64,000 nucleotides of DNA from Inquilinus ginsengisoli_B. Lineage in GTDB: Bacteria; Pseudomonadota; Alphaproteobacteria; DSM-16000; Inquilinaceae. The notes below the pieces were generated by a model. That model had not been told where the DNA came from. It saw only the letters and a list, made by a program, of their open reading frames with translations, and ran no database searches. This document shows positions 48,151 to 56,590 of this stretch, one piece after another. The stretch is from contig NZ_JBNDJK010000001.1 of the NCBI RefSeq assembly GCF_050434925.1, forward strand, positions 7,998,001 to 8,062,000. The letters run 5' to 3'. How positions within the stretch are numbered: position 1 is the stretch's first letter; every line of letters starts with the position of its first letter. A program made the position numbers and the translations under genes.

Positions 48151-48765
48151 TCATGATTGAAGCAGCGAGAAGTGCTCCCGGAGCGCCTGATCTGCCCTGG
48201 TCCTGGCTTCGGCTATGGCATCCGGGCCGGAGCCGGTTCCCTGGACGGAGAAGAAGGCCAGGTCACGCAGCCCGATGATGCCGAGGACGGCCTTCAGATA
48301 GGGCGTCAGAAAATCCGGCTGGCGCGCTCGCTCGCCGGAAAACCTCCCGCCCGAGGCCACGGCGACGAGAACCGGACAGTTGCGCAGCAGGCCCACCTTT
48401 CCGCCTGGTGTCACGTTGAACGTCCGGCGGACCCGGACGACGTGATCGATCCATGCCTTCAGCACGGACGGCACGGTGAAGTTGTGCATAGGCGTGCCGA
48501 TGACCACGACATCCGCGCTCTCCAGCTCCTGGATCAGCTCGTCGGACACGGAAATGGAGCCGCTTTGGGACGGGTCCGAGGACGACGCCTGGGCGATCGC
48601 GTAATTCTCATCGACGTGATCGATCGTGCCCCAGCCGATCATCCGCTCCATCACGATGGCATCCGGCTGCATTTCCAGCAAGTGGCCGATGATCCTTTGG
48701 GCGAGCCGGTGGCTCTCGGCGGCCCGACCCCGAGGGCTGCAACTGACGAACAAGATTCTCTTCAT
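48151..48765 (-). CDS. FMN-dependent NADH-azoreductase
   Basis: A 204-residue flavodoxin-like quinone/azo reductase. FVSCSPRGRAAESHRLAQRI binds the FMN phosphate, PMHNFTVPSVLKAWIDHVVR contacts the flavin ring and VAVASGGRFSGERARQPDFL forms the dimer-side pocket. It transfers two electrons from NAD(P)H to quinones or azo compounds in a detoxifying role. ATG 48765 starts MKRILFVSCSPRG. It is convergent with the efflux operon and divergent from the MocR regulator; the 216-base upstream gap contains the first CTGGTCCATG motif, so control by MocR is possible. Confidence 0.87.
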   Translation of the reverse strand: MKRILFVSCSPRGRAAESHRLAQRIIGHLLEMQPDAIVMERMIGWGTIDHVDENYAIAQASSSDPSQSGSISVSDELIQELESADVVVIGTPMHNFTVPSVLKAWIDHVVRVRRTFNVTPGGKVGLLRNCPVLVAVASGGRFSGERARQPDFLTPYLKAVLGIIGLRDLAFFSVQGTGSGPDAIAEARTRADQALREHFSLLQS

Positions 48766-48913
48766 TCTGCCCTACTCCGGGTTCTTCCCGCACGCGTCGC
48801 CTGCATCCGGATTGTCGATCGGTCAGCACGCAGGGGTGGATCTGAAGCGTTGAGTGGCCGTCATTCTGCAAGGCTCATGGCCCATGCCCTAGATCCATAA
48901 TCGGACATTGGAT

Positions 48914-48984
48914 CTGGTCCATGTGACGCCACGCCGGTATGGTGCAGGCGCTCTTATTCAGGCTGCCAGGCTGACTGGTCCATG
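48914..48984. promoter_or_regulatory. MocR operator candidate: paired CTGGTCCATG repeats
   Basis: Two exact direct copies of CTGGTCCATG occur at 48914-48923 and 48975-48984; the second overlaps the mocR start codon (48982). The inverted form CATGGACCAG lies at 50413-50422 before the AhpD-like gene, with a partial CATGGACC at 50437-50444. MocR/PdxR regulators typically bind such direct or inverted repeats at their own and a target promoter. The 61-base spacing fits about six helical turns. Confidence 0.65.
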
Positions 48985-50403
48985 ACGATCAAAAGGCTCG
49001 AAGAAATCCCGCCGCTGGATCCGGAGGCAGCCATCCCCTTCTACCGGCAGATCTACGACCGGTTTCGCGGGGCCATGGCCGGTGGGATGCTGAAGCCGGG
49101 CGACCGGGTTCCCTCGGCGAGAGCGCTGGCCAAAGAGCTGGGCCTGGCGAGAGGCACGATCGAGGCCGCGTATTCCCTGCTGGTTGCCGAAGGGTACATC
49201 CAGGCCCGCGGCCAGGCCGGGACGATCGTGACGCCGAACCTCGATCTGCCGACGCGGGCCGCAAGCCCGCCGACGACGCCCGACAGCGGCATCGCCGTGC
49301 CCAGCTTTCGCCCGGACTCGATCCTGCCGTTCCAGATGGGCCTGCCCGCCCTGGATCGGTTCCCCCGCAAGATCTGGGCAAGGCTGGGGGCGCGCTGCGT
49401 TCGCGCCATGCAACCAGCGGACATGGTCCATCCCCCCGTCGCCGGCCTGCCGGCACTGCGCGCCGGGATTGCCGCCTATCTCCAACTATCGCGTGGGATC
49501 AGTTGCTCTCCATCCCAGGTGTTCGTGACATCGGGATACCGCCACACCATCGAGCTGATCGCCCATTCGCTGCTGAAGGCGGAGGACAGCGTCTGGCTCG
49601 AGGATCCGGGATACCCGCCCACGCGCGAGCTGCTGGGACATCTGCAGATCGAGCCCGTCGCCGTGCCGGTCGATGGCGAGGGGATGGTCGTTGCCGACGG
49701 CACCAGGTTGGCGCCGCGGGCGCGCGCCGCCGTGGTCACGCCGGCGCATCAGAGCCCGCTCTGCGTGTCCCTGTCCTTGCCCCGCCGCCTGGCGCTGCTG
49801 GACTGGGCAGCGCGCAACGGCGCCTGGATCGTCGAGGACGATTATGACGGCGAGTACCGCTATGTCAGCCGCCCCCTGCCGGCGCTGAAGAGCCTGGATC
49901 GCGACGGGCGCGTCCTCTATGCGGGCACGTTCAGCAAGGTGCTGCTTCCCAGCATCCGGCTGGCCTATCTGGTGGTGCCGGAGACGCAAGTCGGGCGGTT
50001 CGAGCAGATCACCCAGGCCTTCGCCGGCGGCAGCCCGGAGCTGACCCAGGCCATCGTCACCGGCTTCATCCAGGAAGGGCACTTCGCGCGCCACATCCAG
50101 CGGATGCGCAAGCTCTATGCGGAACGCCGGGAGGCGACGGCGGCCGGTCTGGACAGCGTGCTGGGCAGGCACATGCAGATCGATTCACAACCGGGCGGGA
50201 TGCATCTGATCCTGCGGCTGCGCGGGCGGCAGTCGGACCGCCGGCTCGTCGAGCGCATGCGCAAGACGGGCCTGTACGGCGAAGCGCTGACGGATTGGAC
50301 GGCCATCGGAGACGGGCCAGCGGCCCTGCTTCTCAACTTCACGAACATCGACTCGCGAAGCACGGCCGAGAGCCTGGGCCGGCGCATCCTGAGCCTGCTC
50401 TGA
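48982..50403 (+). CDS. MocR/PdxR-type transcriptional regulator (GntR-aminotransferase fusion)
   Basis: A 473-residue regulator. The GntR winged helix (residues 10-80) shows AIPFYRQIYDRFRGAMAGGM, DRVPSARALAKELGLARGTI and VAEGYIQARGQAGTIV. The aminotransferase-like domain has GLPALRAGIAAYLQLSRGIS, VWLEDPGYPPTRELLGHL, IVEDDYDGEYRYVSRPLPAL and the PLP lysine in YAGTFSKVLLPSIRLAYLVV. Such proteins sense PLP or PLP-amino adducts and activate or repress vitamin B6, GABA, taurine or transport genes. ATG 48982 overlaps an operator motif. The nearby downstream gene pair (AhpD-like and Gdx) has the same motif and is the likely target. Confidence 0.9.
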   Translation: MTIKRLEEIPPLDPEAAIPFYRQIYDRFRGAMAGGMLKPGDRVPSARALAKELGLARGTIEAAYSLLVAEGYIQARGQAGTIVTPNLDLPTRAASPPTTPDSGIAVPSFRPDSILPFQMGLPALDRFPRKIWARLGARCVRAMQPADMVHPPVAGLPALRAGIAAYLQLSRGISCSPSQVFVTSGYRHTIELIAHSLLKAEDSVWLEDPGYPPTRELLGHLQIEPVAVPVDGEGMVVADGTRLAPRARAAVVTPAHQSPLCVSLSLPRRLALLDWAARNGAWIVEDDYDGEYRYVSRPLPALKSLDRDGRVLYAGTFSKVLLPSIRLAYLVVPETQVGRFEQITQAFAGGSPELTQAIVTGFIQEGHFARHIQRMRKLYAERREATAAGLDSVLGRHMQIDSQPGGMHLILRLRGRQSDRRLVERMRKTGLYGEALTDWTAIGDGPAALLLNFTNIDSRSTAESLGRRILSLL

Positions 50404-50412
50404 CCCCCCGAT

Positions 50413-50444
50413 CATGGACCAGTGCCTAAGCCGGTTCATGGACC
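50413..50444. promoter_or_regulatory. Second MocR-type motif before the AhpD-like gene
   Basis: CATGGACCAG (50413-50422) is the exact inverse of the two motifs at the mocR promoter, and CATGGACC recurs at 50437-50444. The pair lies about 65-95 bases upstream of the GTG start at 50509, directly after the mocR stop, an appropriate site for control of the downstream pair. Confidence 0.6.
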
Positions 50445-50508
50445 TTCTGGGATAGGCCAAGACGCATCACGTTGGAGTCCTTCGATCATCAAGCAGAAGG
50501 ATTTCGCC

Positions 50509-50964
50509 GTGAGCAATCGCATCGACTACGCCAAGGTTTCTCCGGAGGGCTATAAGGCTTTCGGCGGCGTGTACGTCACCGTTCAGCACGGCAGCCTGCC
50601 GAAAGATCTCATCAACCTCGTGTATCTGCGGGTGTCGCAGATCAATGGCTGCGCCTTCTGCATCGACATGCATTCGCGCGACCTGCTGAAGTCCGGCCTC
50701 GCGGTGGACAAGCTGGTGCTGGTGCCGGTCTGGCACGATGCCGGCAATGTCTTCACGCCCCGCGAGCGTGCCGCTCTCGCCTGGGCGGAAACCGTCACGA
50801 AGGTCGCCGAGACCGGCGTGCCCGATGCCGACTATCAAGCCGCAGCCGCCGAGTTCGACGAGAAGGAGCTCGCCGACCTGACCTACGCGATCGGCCTGAT
50901 GAACGCCTTCAACCGCTTCGGCATCGCCTTCCGCTCGACCCCCGCGGCCGTCGCCAAGGGCTGA
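50509..50964 (+). CDS. Carboxymuconolactone decarboxylase family protein (AhpD-like)
   Basis: A 151-residue AhpD-fold protein. It starts at GTG 50509 (SNRIDYAKVSPEGYKAFGGV) with AGAAGGA upstream. The peroxidase-type CxxC plus His motif is QINGCAFCIDMHSRDLLKSG, and the C-terminal half has TPRERAALAWAETVTKVAET and ELADLTYAIGLMNAFNRFGI. AhpD-like proteins reduce peroxides or serve as thiol-dependent antioxidant enzymes; the name CMD is historic. It lies between the MocR regulator, whose motif flanks it, and the Gdx/SugE exporter 33 bases downstream, and is probably in an operon with the latter. Confidence 0.88.
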   Translation: MSNRIDYAKVSPEGYKAFGGVYVTVQHGSLPKDLINLVYLRVSQINGCAFCIDMHSRDLLKSGLAVDKLVLVPVWHDAGNVFTPRERAALAWAETVTKVAETGVPDADYQAAAAEFDEKELADLTYAIGLMNAFNRFGIAFRSTPAAVAKG

Positions 50965-50997
50965 TGTCTTCGACCCTCAACCAACGGATCTACAGCC

Positions 50998-51318
50998 ATG
51001 GCCTGGTTCATGCTCAGCATCGCCGGCATCCTCGAGATCGCGTTCGCCCTCAGCATGAAGGCGTCCGAGGGGTTCACGCGACTGATACCGGGGCTGCTGA
51101 CGGTCGGCACCGGCCTGTCGAGCGTCGTGCTGCTGTCGCTCGCACTCCGCACGCTGCCGATCGGCACGGGCTATGCGGTCTGGACCGGCATCGGCGCCGC
51201 CGGCACCGCGATCCTGGGGATGACGGTGCTGGGAGACTCCACCGCGCCGGTGAGGATCCTCTGCATCGTCATCATCCTCGCCGGCGTCATCGGGCTCAAG
51301 CTCGTCTCGGAAGGCTGA
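50998..51318 (+). CDS. SMR family transporter, SugE/Gdx type (guanidinium exporter-like)
   Basis: A 106-residue protein with four transmembrane helices: MAWFMLSIAGILEIAFALSM with the essential Glu13, MKASEGFTRLIPGLLTVGTG, SLALRTLPIGTGYAVWTGIG and ILCIVIILAGVIGLKLVS. The EIxxAxxMKxSxGFTR and GTGYAVWTGIGAAGTAILGM segments are diagnostic of the SMR family; the KASEGFTR variant and GIGAAGTAILG point to the SugE/Gdx subtype, which exports guanidinium by proton antiport as an antiparallel dimer. No guanidine riboswitch is visible in the short 33-base gap before it. It is probably co-transcribed with the AhpD-like gene. Confidence 0.88.
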   Translation: MAWFMLSIAGILEIAFALSMKASEGFTRLIPGLLTVGTGLSSVVLLSLALRTLPIGTGYAVWTGIGAAGTAILGMTVLGDSTAPVRILCIVIILAGVIGLKLVSEG

Positions 51319-51649
51319 GAGGTTCCTTCCGACCGGGATGTGCCGCCTGATCCCGCATCGGGCTGGCGCAGCCGTCCGGTGGTCCACCTGCGTGAAATTC
51401 CATATGAATTTTGTCTGCCTTATACGATCAGATCTTGCGCCTACTGCAGGAATATGGCGGCGTGGATCGACATATAGGACGTGATTCGCGACAGGGGACT
51501 CCGAGCCCCTCCAGTAAGCCGGATTGGTTTGGCGGCGCTGGATCCAACAGAGATCGTTTCGGGCGTTCGGGATCGCGGCTGCGGGCAGCCGTTCTGCGCA
51601 TGCGGAGCGCAGGCCGGTCCTGATCGACACATAACGGGAGGGGGACCCG
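51319..51649 (+). promoter_or_regulatory. 331-base leader of the secreted glycosidase operon
   Basis: No gene is supported. AAATTC-CATAT-GAATTT (51395-51411) is an AT-rich inverted repeat in an otherwise GC-rich region, followed by TTGTCT and TATACG, a plausible promoter. Further down, CGGCTG/CAGCCG (51576-51591, CGGG loop) and CTGCGC/GCGCAG (51594-51612) form two adjacent stems. GATCGACATATA and GATCGACACATA occur near 51475 and 51622, the latter just before the GGGAGGGGG ribosome site. Confidence 0.5.
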
Positions 51650-53839
51650 GTGAACCATAGACTTATGGCCGTCCTGCTGGCGGCGCTGTTCCTGTTCATG
51701 CCTGGCCTCGGCCACGCCCAGCTGACCTGGAAGCCCGGCAATCCCGGCGGCGGCGGTGCGTTCAACTCCCCCGTGGTGACCAGCGAAGGGTACTGGGCCG
51801 TCGGCTCGGACCTCGGCGGCGTCTATCTCAGCATGGATGCCGGCGCCACCTGGACCGCGGTGGGGTCGGCCCAGGGGCTGACCGTCACCCATATCGCATC
51901 GCTGGCGGCCCATCCCGCCGGCAAGCTGCTGGTCGGCACCGATGGCGGGCTGTTCGTCGGCAACAGCAACGGCACCGGCTTCAGCCGGAAATACGCCACC
52001 GGCTACATCGCCGCCATCGCCGTTTCGGCCGATCCGAACATCATCTACGCCGCGGTGCATCCGCAGTGGGACAGCCTGAGCCCCTATATCATCCGCTCCA
52101 GCGATGCCGGCCAGACCTGGAGCGCGACGGGGTCCAACCTGCCCGCCAACCTGCGCATCACCGGGTTGCGCACCCATCCGGTGGATCCCGACGGCGTCTG
52201 GGCGGTCAGCGGCCGGGGACGCTTCCCGGACACTCCGGAAAGCCAGGTGGTCTACCAGGCCCATTTCTCCGCCGACGGCGGCGCGACCTTCGCCCGGATG
52301 GATCCGCAGCAGGGCAAGCTGGTCGACATCGCCTACGGCCAGGACCCGTCGAACCTGAATCTGATGTATGCGACGGTCGCCGCGACCGGCAACGCCCCGC
52401 GGGTCTACAAGTCACTGGAGACCGGATACTCCTGGACGCTGCTCAGTTCCGGCACGCAGGCGCCGTCCGGCATCATCCTGGCCGACCCGGCCAATTCCAG
52501 CCATGTCAGGATCGTCGGCCTCGACGACCAGGCCCTACGCCCCGCCGGCACCTATGGCAGCTTCCTGTGGGAGAGCAGCAACGGCGGAACGAGCTGGACC
52601 AAATACACCCTGAGCGTCAGCGGCGGCTGGTCCCAGGCCGACGAGGTCTGGGGCATGGGCTTCAGCTACCAGGGGCTGGGCCAGACCCTCGCCACCAATC
52701 CGGCGAACCCGAACACCGTGCTGTGGACCAACAACCAGTTCCTCTACGGCAGCAGCGACGGCGGCAAGACCTGGAGCGACCGCGTTTCCACCGCGGTCAG
52801 CGGCAAGTGGCGCTCGCGCGGCATCGACAACGTCGTCCCGATCGTGGTCGAGCAGAGCGCGGCGGACGCCAACACGGTCTATGCCGGCTACATGGATCTC
52901 GGCCTGTGGCGCTCGGACGACGGCGGCCTCGGCTGGACCAGCCTGAACGCCGCGGCATACACCGGCGGCTGGGCCGGCAAGGGCGGCAACACCCTGAGCG
53001 TGGCGGCGGATCCAAGCCGCCCCGGCGTGGTGTGGGCCCAGCTGGGCGGCAACATGGAGAATTGCGGCACGCCCTGCGACGAGCCGCTGTACCTGGTGAA
53101 GAGCACGGACAAGGGCGCGACCTGGCAGAACATCACCCAGGGCCTGCCCAACCCGATCCGGCGCCTGGAGGGGCTGACCGTGGCGCCCGACAGCACCGCC
53201 AACTTCCGCTGGGTCTACGCCGCCGTGAACGGCGACGTGTATCTGAGCGAGGATGACGGCGTGTCGTGGGCGCAGGTGCTGGACTGCCCGAACGACGACT
53301 GCTTCCGGGTCTACTACACCGACACCAACGGCGTGCTCGCCCTGTCGGCCGGCGCGGTCTACCGCTCGTGGCAGGGCGGCAGCGCCGGCACCTGGAGCGC
53401 GCTGACCCTGCCCGCCGCCATGACCAGCGGCTGGACCGCGGGAGCGCACTGGCTGCACGACGTCTGGACCTATAGCGGCCCGATGGACCTGGCCAGCCGG
53501 GGCGGCAACATCTGGGTCGCGGTCAAGGGCACCGGCAAGGGCCTGTACCGGTCGGCGGATTACGGCCAGAGCTGGACCCGCGTCCGGGCCGACGACCAGG
53601 GCCGGACCGTGACGGTCAATGCGAGCAGCGGCCGCGTCTATTTCGGCAGCTCCAGCGCGGTCCATGCCGGCGGCTATGCCACCACCAGCCAGGGCGTGGT
53701 CACCAGCGCGGACGGCGTCACCGGCTGGACGGCGCAGAACCAGGGCCTGGCCTTTCCGTTCGCGCTCTACGCCAGGGTCGCGGCCAATGGCGCGCTGTGG
53801 CTGGTCTCGCCCGGGCAGGGCGTGATGAAGTGGCGGTGA
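51650..53839 (+). CDS. Secreted BNR-repeat glycoside hydrolase (xyloglucanase/GH74-like)
   Basis: A 729-residue exported protein. A signal peptide (MNHRLMAVLLAALFLFMPGL) ends near GHA. Nine or more Asp-box/BNR motifs S-x-D-x-G-x-x-W are spaced through the protein (SMDAGATW, SSDAGQTW, SSDGGKTW, SDDGGLGW, STDKGATW, SEDDGVSW, SADYGQSW), building two beta-propellers as in GH74 xyloglucanases. FNSPVVTSEGYWAVGSDLGG near the N-terminus resembles the GH74 first blade. Without structure-based alignment, a sialidase-like or carbohydrate-binding role is possible. The GTG start at 51650 has GGGAGGGGG upstream. Five bases separate it from the GH5 gene, so the two act together on a plant-type glucan. Confidence 0.78.
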   Translation: MNHRLMAVLLAALFLFMPGLGHAQLTWKPGNPGGGGAFNSPVVTSEGYWAVGSDLGGVYLSMDAGATWTAVGSAQGLTVTHIASLAAHPAGKLLVGTDGGLFVGNSNGTGFSRKYATGYIAAIAVSADPNIIYAAVHPQWDSLSPYIIRSSDAGQTWSATGSNLPANLRITGLRTHPVDPDGVWAVSGRGRFPDTPESQVVYQAHFSADGGATFARMDPQQGKLVDIAYGQDPSNLNLMYATVAATGNAPRVYKSLETGYSWTLLSSGTQAPSGIILADPANSSHVRIVGLDDQALRPAGTYGSFLWESSNGGTSWTKYTLSVSGGWSQADEVWGMGFSYQGLGQTLATNPANPNTVLWTNNQFLYGSSDGGKTWSDRVSTAVSGKWRSRGIDNVVPIVVEQSAADANTVYAGYMDLGLWRSDDGGLGWTSLNAAAYTGGWAGKGGNTLSVAADPSRPGVVWAQLGGNMENCGTPCDEPLYLVKSTDKGATWQNITQGLPNPIRRLEGLTVAPDSTANFRWVYAAVNGDVYLSEDDGVSWAQVLDCPNDDCFRVYYTDTNGVLALSAGAVYRSWQGGSAGTWSALTLPAAMTSGWTAGAHWLHDVWTYSGPMDLASRGGNIWVAVKGTGKGLYRSADYGQSWTRVRADDQGRTVTVNASSGRVYFGSSSAVHAGGYATTSQGVVTSADGVTGWTAQNQGLAFPFALYARVAANGALWLVSPGQGVMKWR

Positions 53840-53844
53840 CATCC

Positions 53845-55887
53845 ATGCGCAATCGCCTGCTCCAAGGCCTGGTCGTGCTGCTGGGACTGCTCGGCGTCCT
53901 CAGCTTCGGCAATGCCCGCGCGGCCGACCCGGTCGTGATCTACCAGGAAGCGCTGCACTCCGGCTGGCAGGATTGGAGCTGGTCGTCCGGCCAGAGCCTG
54001 ACCAACGGCACCACGGTGCATGGCGGCAGCCATTCGATCCGCGTGGCGCAGAGCGGCTGGGGCGGCCTCTACCTGCACACCGCCTCGCTCGACACCACCG
54101 GCTATGGGGCCTTCACCTTCTGGGCGCATGGCGGGACGGCCGGCGGCCAGCAGCTGCAGTTGCAGGCCCGCGACACCGCCGGCAATCCCCTGACCAGCGT
54201 GCCGCTGGCGCCGCTGCTGGCCAATCAGTGGCGGCAATATTCAGTCGACCTGTCGACGCTGGAGGCGCAGGACCTGCAGGTCACCGGCTTCGTCCTCCAG
54301 AACGCCACCGCGTCCACCCTCCCCGCCTATTTCGTCGATGACATCGGGCTCAACGTCGCGCCGACCCGGCAGGTGCTCTACGACGATCAGTTCCAGAACG
54401 GCTGGACGCCGGGCAATGGCTGGAACATCAGCAGCAACACCGCCATCACCAGCCCGGTGCATGCCGGCACCAAATCCATCGGGATCACGCCGACCGGCGC
54501 CTGGGGCCAGTTCTATTTCGACAAGGAGGGCTTCAGCACCGCCGGCTTCGACACGCTCGAGCTGTGGGCGCATGGCGGCACCGCCGGCGGCCAGGTGGTG
54601 TCGGTCGACGCCTTCCGCGCCGGGACCTTCCTGGGCACCGCGGTGCTGGCGCCGATGACCGCGGGGCAATGGACCAGGTTCGAGGTGCCGCTGGCCGATC
54701 TCGGCATCGCGAACACCACGATCGACACCCTGGCGATCAAACACTATTCGGATCAGGCCGGACCCTGGTTCTACCTCGACGACCTGGCCATGACCGGGCC
54801 CGGCACCGGCCCGTCCAATGTGTCGATGAGCGGCCTGCATGTGCAGGGCAACAAGCTGCTCAACGGCGATGGCCAGACGCTGTTCATCCATGGCGTCAAT
54901 CGCGGCACCACCGGCTTCGAATGCGTGCAGGGCTACGACGCCACGCCGCGCGACCAGGCCTTCGTCGACGCGGTCAAGTCGTGGAACGCCAACGCCGTGC
55001 GGGTGCCGCTGAACGAGCAGTGCTGGCTGGGCATCAACACCACCAGCGCCAACGCCCCCTATATGGGCGCGACCTACCGGCAGGCGATCATCGACTACGT
55101 CAACCTGATGACCGCGAACAACCTGGCCGTCATCGTCGACCTGCACTATGCGATGCCGGGCACGCTGTCGACCATCGGCCTGAACTTCCAGCCGATGCCG
55201 AACGCGGACCATTCGGTGACGTTCTGGACCAGCGTGGCCAACGCGTTCAAGACCAACAGCGCGGTCATCTTCGACCTCTACAACGAACCCTATCTGCTGA
55301 ACGATCCGCCCGTGGCCCAGGCCTGGACCTGCTGGCGCGACGGCGGCAGCAGCTGCTCGGTGAAGGTCGCGGAGGGCTATGTCGACACCACCACGCCCTA
55401 CACCGCGATCGGCATGCAGACCCTGGTGAACACGGTGCGCGCCACCGGGGCGGAGAACGTGCTGATGGTCGGCGGGCTCGGGCTCGCCGGCGACCTCAGC
55501 CATTGGCTGGCCTACAAGCCGACCGACCCGGAGGGCAACATCGTCGCCTCCTGGCACCAGTACAACTTCGCGACCTGCACCAGCGAGCAGTGCTGGGAGG
55601 ACGAGGTCGGTCCGGTGATGGATCAGGTGCCGCTGATCGTCGGCGAGTTCGGCATGGCCGATCACTTCGGCGCCAGCTGCGACACCGACTACCTGGACCG
55701 GCTGTGGGCCTTCGTCGAGGGCAAGCAGCAGGGCTTCATGGCCTGGAACTTCAACACCTGGCCGGGCACCTGCGGCACCAGCGACTTCAACATCGGCCTG
55801 ATCACCGACGAAGCCGGCACGCCGTCGGACTACGGCTCCCAGTACCGCAACCACCTGAGCGGGCTGACGAGCGTCTACCCGGATTGA
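53845..55887 (+). CDS. Secreted GH5 family cellulase/endoglucanase with two N-terminal binding domains
   Basis: A 680-residue exported enzyme. The signal peptide (LLQGLVVLLGLLGVLSFGNA) is followed by two homologous beta-rich domains, residues ~30-175 and ~190-325, each with an FWAHGGTAGG- or LWAHGGTAGG-type strand and closing FVDDIGL/YLDDLAM, which look like carbohydrate-binding modules. The GH5 barrel has FIHGVNRGTTGFEC, VRVPLNEQCWLG, the acid/base Glu in FDLYNEPYLLNDP, SWHQYNF and the nucleophile Glu in LIVGEFGMADHFG. ATG 53845 is five bases after the upstream stop. It should cleave beta-1,4-glucans outside the cell together with the GH74-like protein. Confidence 0.88.
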   Translation: MRNRLLQGLVVLLGLLGVLSFGNARAADPVVIYQEALHSGWQDWSWSSGQSLTNGTTVHGGSHSIRVAQSGWGGLYLHTASLDTTGYGAFTFWAHGGTAGGQQLQLQARDTAGNPLTSVPLAPLLANQWRQYSVDLSTLEAQDLQVTGFVLQNATASTLPAYFVDDIGLNVAPTRQVLYDDQFQNGWTPGNGWNISSNTAITSPVHAGTKSIGITPTGAWGQFYFDKEGFSTAGFDTLELWAHGGTAGGQVVSVDAFRAGTFLGTAVLAPMTAGQWTRFEVPLADLGIANTTIDTLAIKHYSDQAGPWFYLDDLAMTGPGTGPSNVSMSGLHVQGNKLLNGDGQTLFIHGVNRGTTGFECVQGYDATPRDQAFVDAVKSWNANAVRVPLNEQCWLGINTTSANAPYMGATYRQAIIDYVNLMTANNLAVIVDLHYAMPGTLSTIGLNFQPMPNADHSVTFWTSVANAFKTNSAVIFDLYNEPYLLNDPPVAQAWTCWRDGGSSCSVKVAEGYVDTTTPYTAIGMQTLVNTVRATGAENVLMVGGLGLAGDLSHWLAYKPTDPEGNIVASWHQYNFATCTSEQCWEDEVGPVMDQVPLIVGEFGMADHFGASCDTDYLDRLWAFVEGKQQGFMAWNFNTWPGTCGTSDFNIGLITDEAGTPSDYGSQYRNHLSGLTSVYPD

Positions 55888-55914
55888 CGCCCGCAGCCGG
55901 CACTCTCCCCGCAA

Positions 55915-56487
55915 TCACGGAGGCGGCTGGACCAGCATCCGCGCCGCCTCCGCTCCTGCGGCCAGGATGCGATCCGACAATGCGCTCCCCTCGACGGCGC
56001 GGGCGAGTTGAAGCGTGCCGATGAGCGTCGCGAAAACACCGAGCATGACTCCCTCCGGATCCCGGGTCTGCGGCGGCAGCGCCGCCGCCACCTGGCGCAC
56101 CAGGGCGAGAAAGCGTTCGGCATAGAGGTTGCGCGTCTCCGGCGGCTGGCGCGCAAGCTCCGGCAGCAGCGCCGCCGACGCACAGCCGGTCGCCGGATTG
56201 TCCCGGTGCTCCGCCGACAGATAGACCGCGATGGCCGCCTCCAGCCCGCCGGCGGACAGGACGTCGCGCAGCTGGTCCGATTGCGCCTCCAGCGCCGCTG
56301 CCACGGTTTCGCGGACAAGCTCCTCCTTCGACTGGAAATGCGGATAGAAGGCGCCGTTCGTCAGCCCGGCGTCGCTCATGATGCTCGCGACTCCGGATGA
56401 GGCGATGCCGCCGGACCGGAACCGTTCGGAGGCGACCTCCGTGATCCGCCGGCGCGTCGCGTCCTTCCGTCCCTTTTCGTAGCGCAT
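55915..56487 (-). CDS. TetR/AcrR family transcriptional regulator
   Basis: A 190-residue repressor. The HTH domain at residues 7-55 reads KDATRRRITEVASERFRSGG, VASIMSDAGLTNGAFYPHFQ and SKEELVRETVAAAL. GLTNGAFYPHFQSK is typical of TetR regulators in the TetR_C_13-like group, which often control SDR or reductase genes. The C-terminal domain includes CASAALLPELARQPPETRNL. It is divergent from the SDR gene at 56591, and the perfect palindrome at 56514-56527 in the gap is its probable operator. Its 3' end is convergent with the GH5 gene. Confidence 0.9.
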   Translation of the reverse strand: MRYEKGRKDATRRRITEVASERFRSGGIASSGVASIMSDAGLTNGAFYPHFQSKEELVRETVAAALEAQSDQLRDVLSAGGLEAAIAVYLSAEHRDNPATGCASAALLPELARQPPETRNLYAERFLALVRQVAAALPPQTRDPEGVMLGVFATLIGTLQLARAVEGSALSDRILAAGAEAARMLVQPPP

Positions 56488-56513
56488 GACCCGACCTTTG
56501 CGATGTTTATTGA

Positions 56514-56547
56514 ATTATGATCATAATGTGACTAAGTGATCGTAATG
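56514..56547. promoter_or_regulatory. TetR operator: perfect 14-base palindrome plus related half-site
   Basis: ATTATGATCATAAT (56514-56527) is a perfect palindrome. A similar sequence GTGATCGTAATG (56536-56547) repeats ATGATCATAATG (56517-56528) with a 19-base offset. Both lie between the TetR start (56487) and the SDR start (56591), suitable for repression of both promoters. The stretch is AT-rich against the local GC background. Confidence 0.72.
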
Positions 56548-56590
56548 CAATGAACCACTACAGGCCAGGGCTCGTGGCTTTGGAGCAGCG

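Noticed and set aside
50964..50998. Guanidine riboswitch before the Gdx/SugE gene
   Set aside because: The gap is only 33 bases and lacks any structured motif of a guanidine riboswitch class.
31152..51318. A guanidine/arginine network linking the guanidino-oxopentanoate decarboxylase-like enzyme and the Gdx exporter
   Set aside because: They are 18 kb apart, have different regulators and operator motifs, and the decarboxylase substrate is uncertain.
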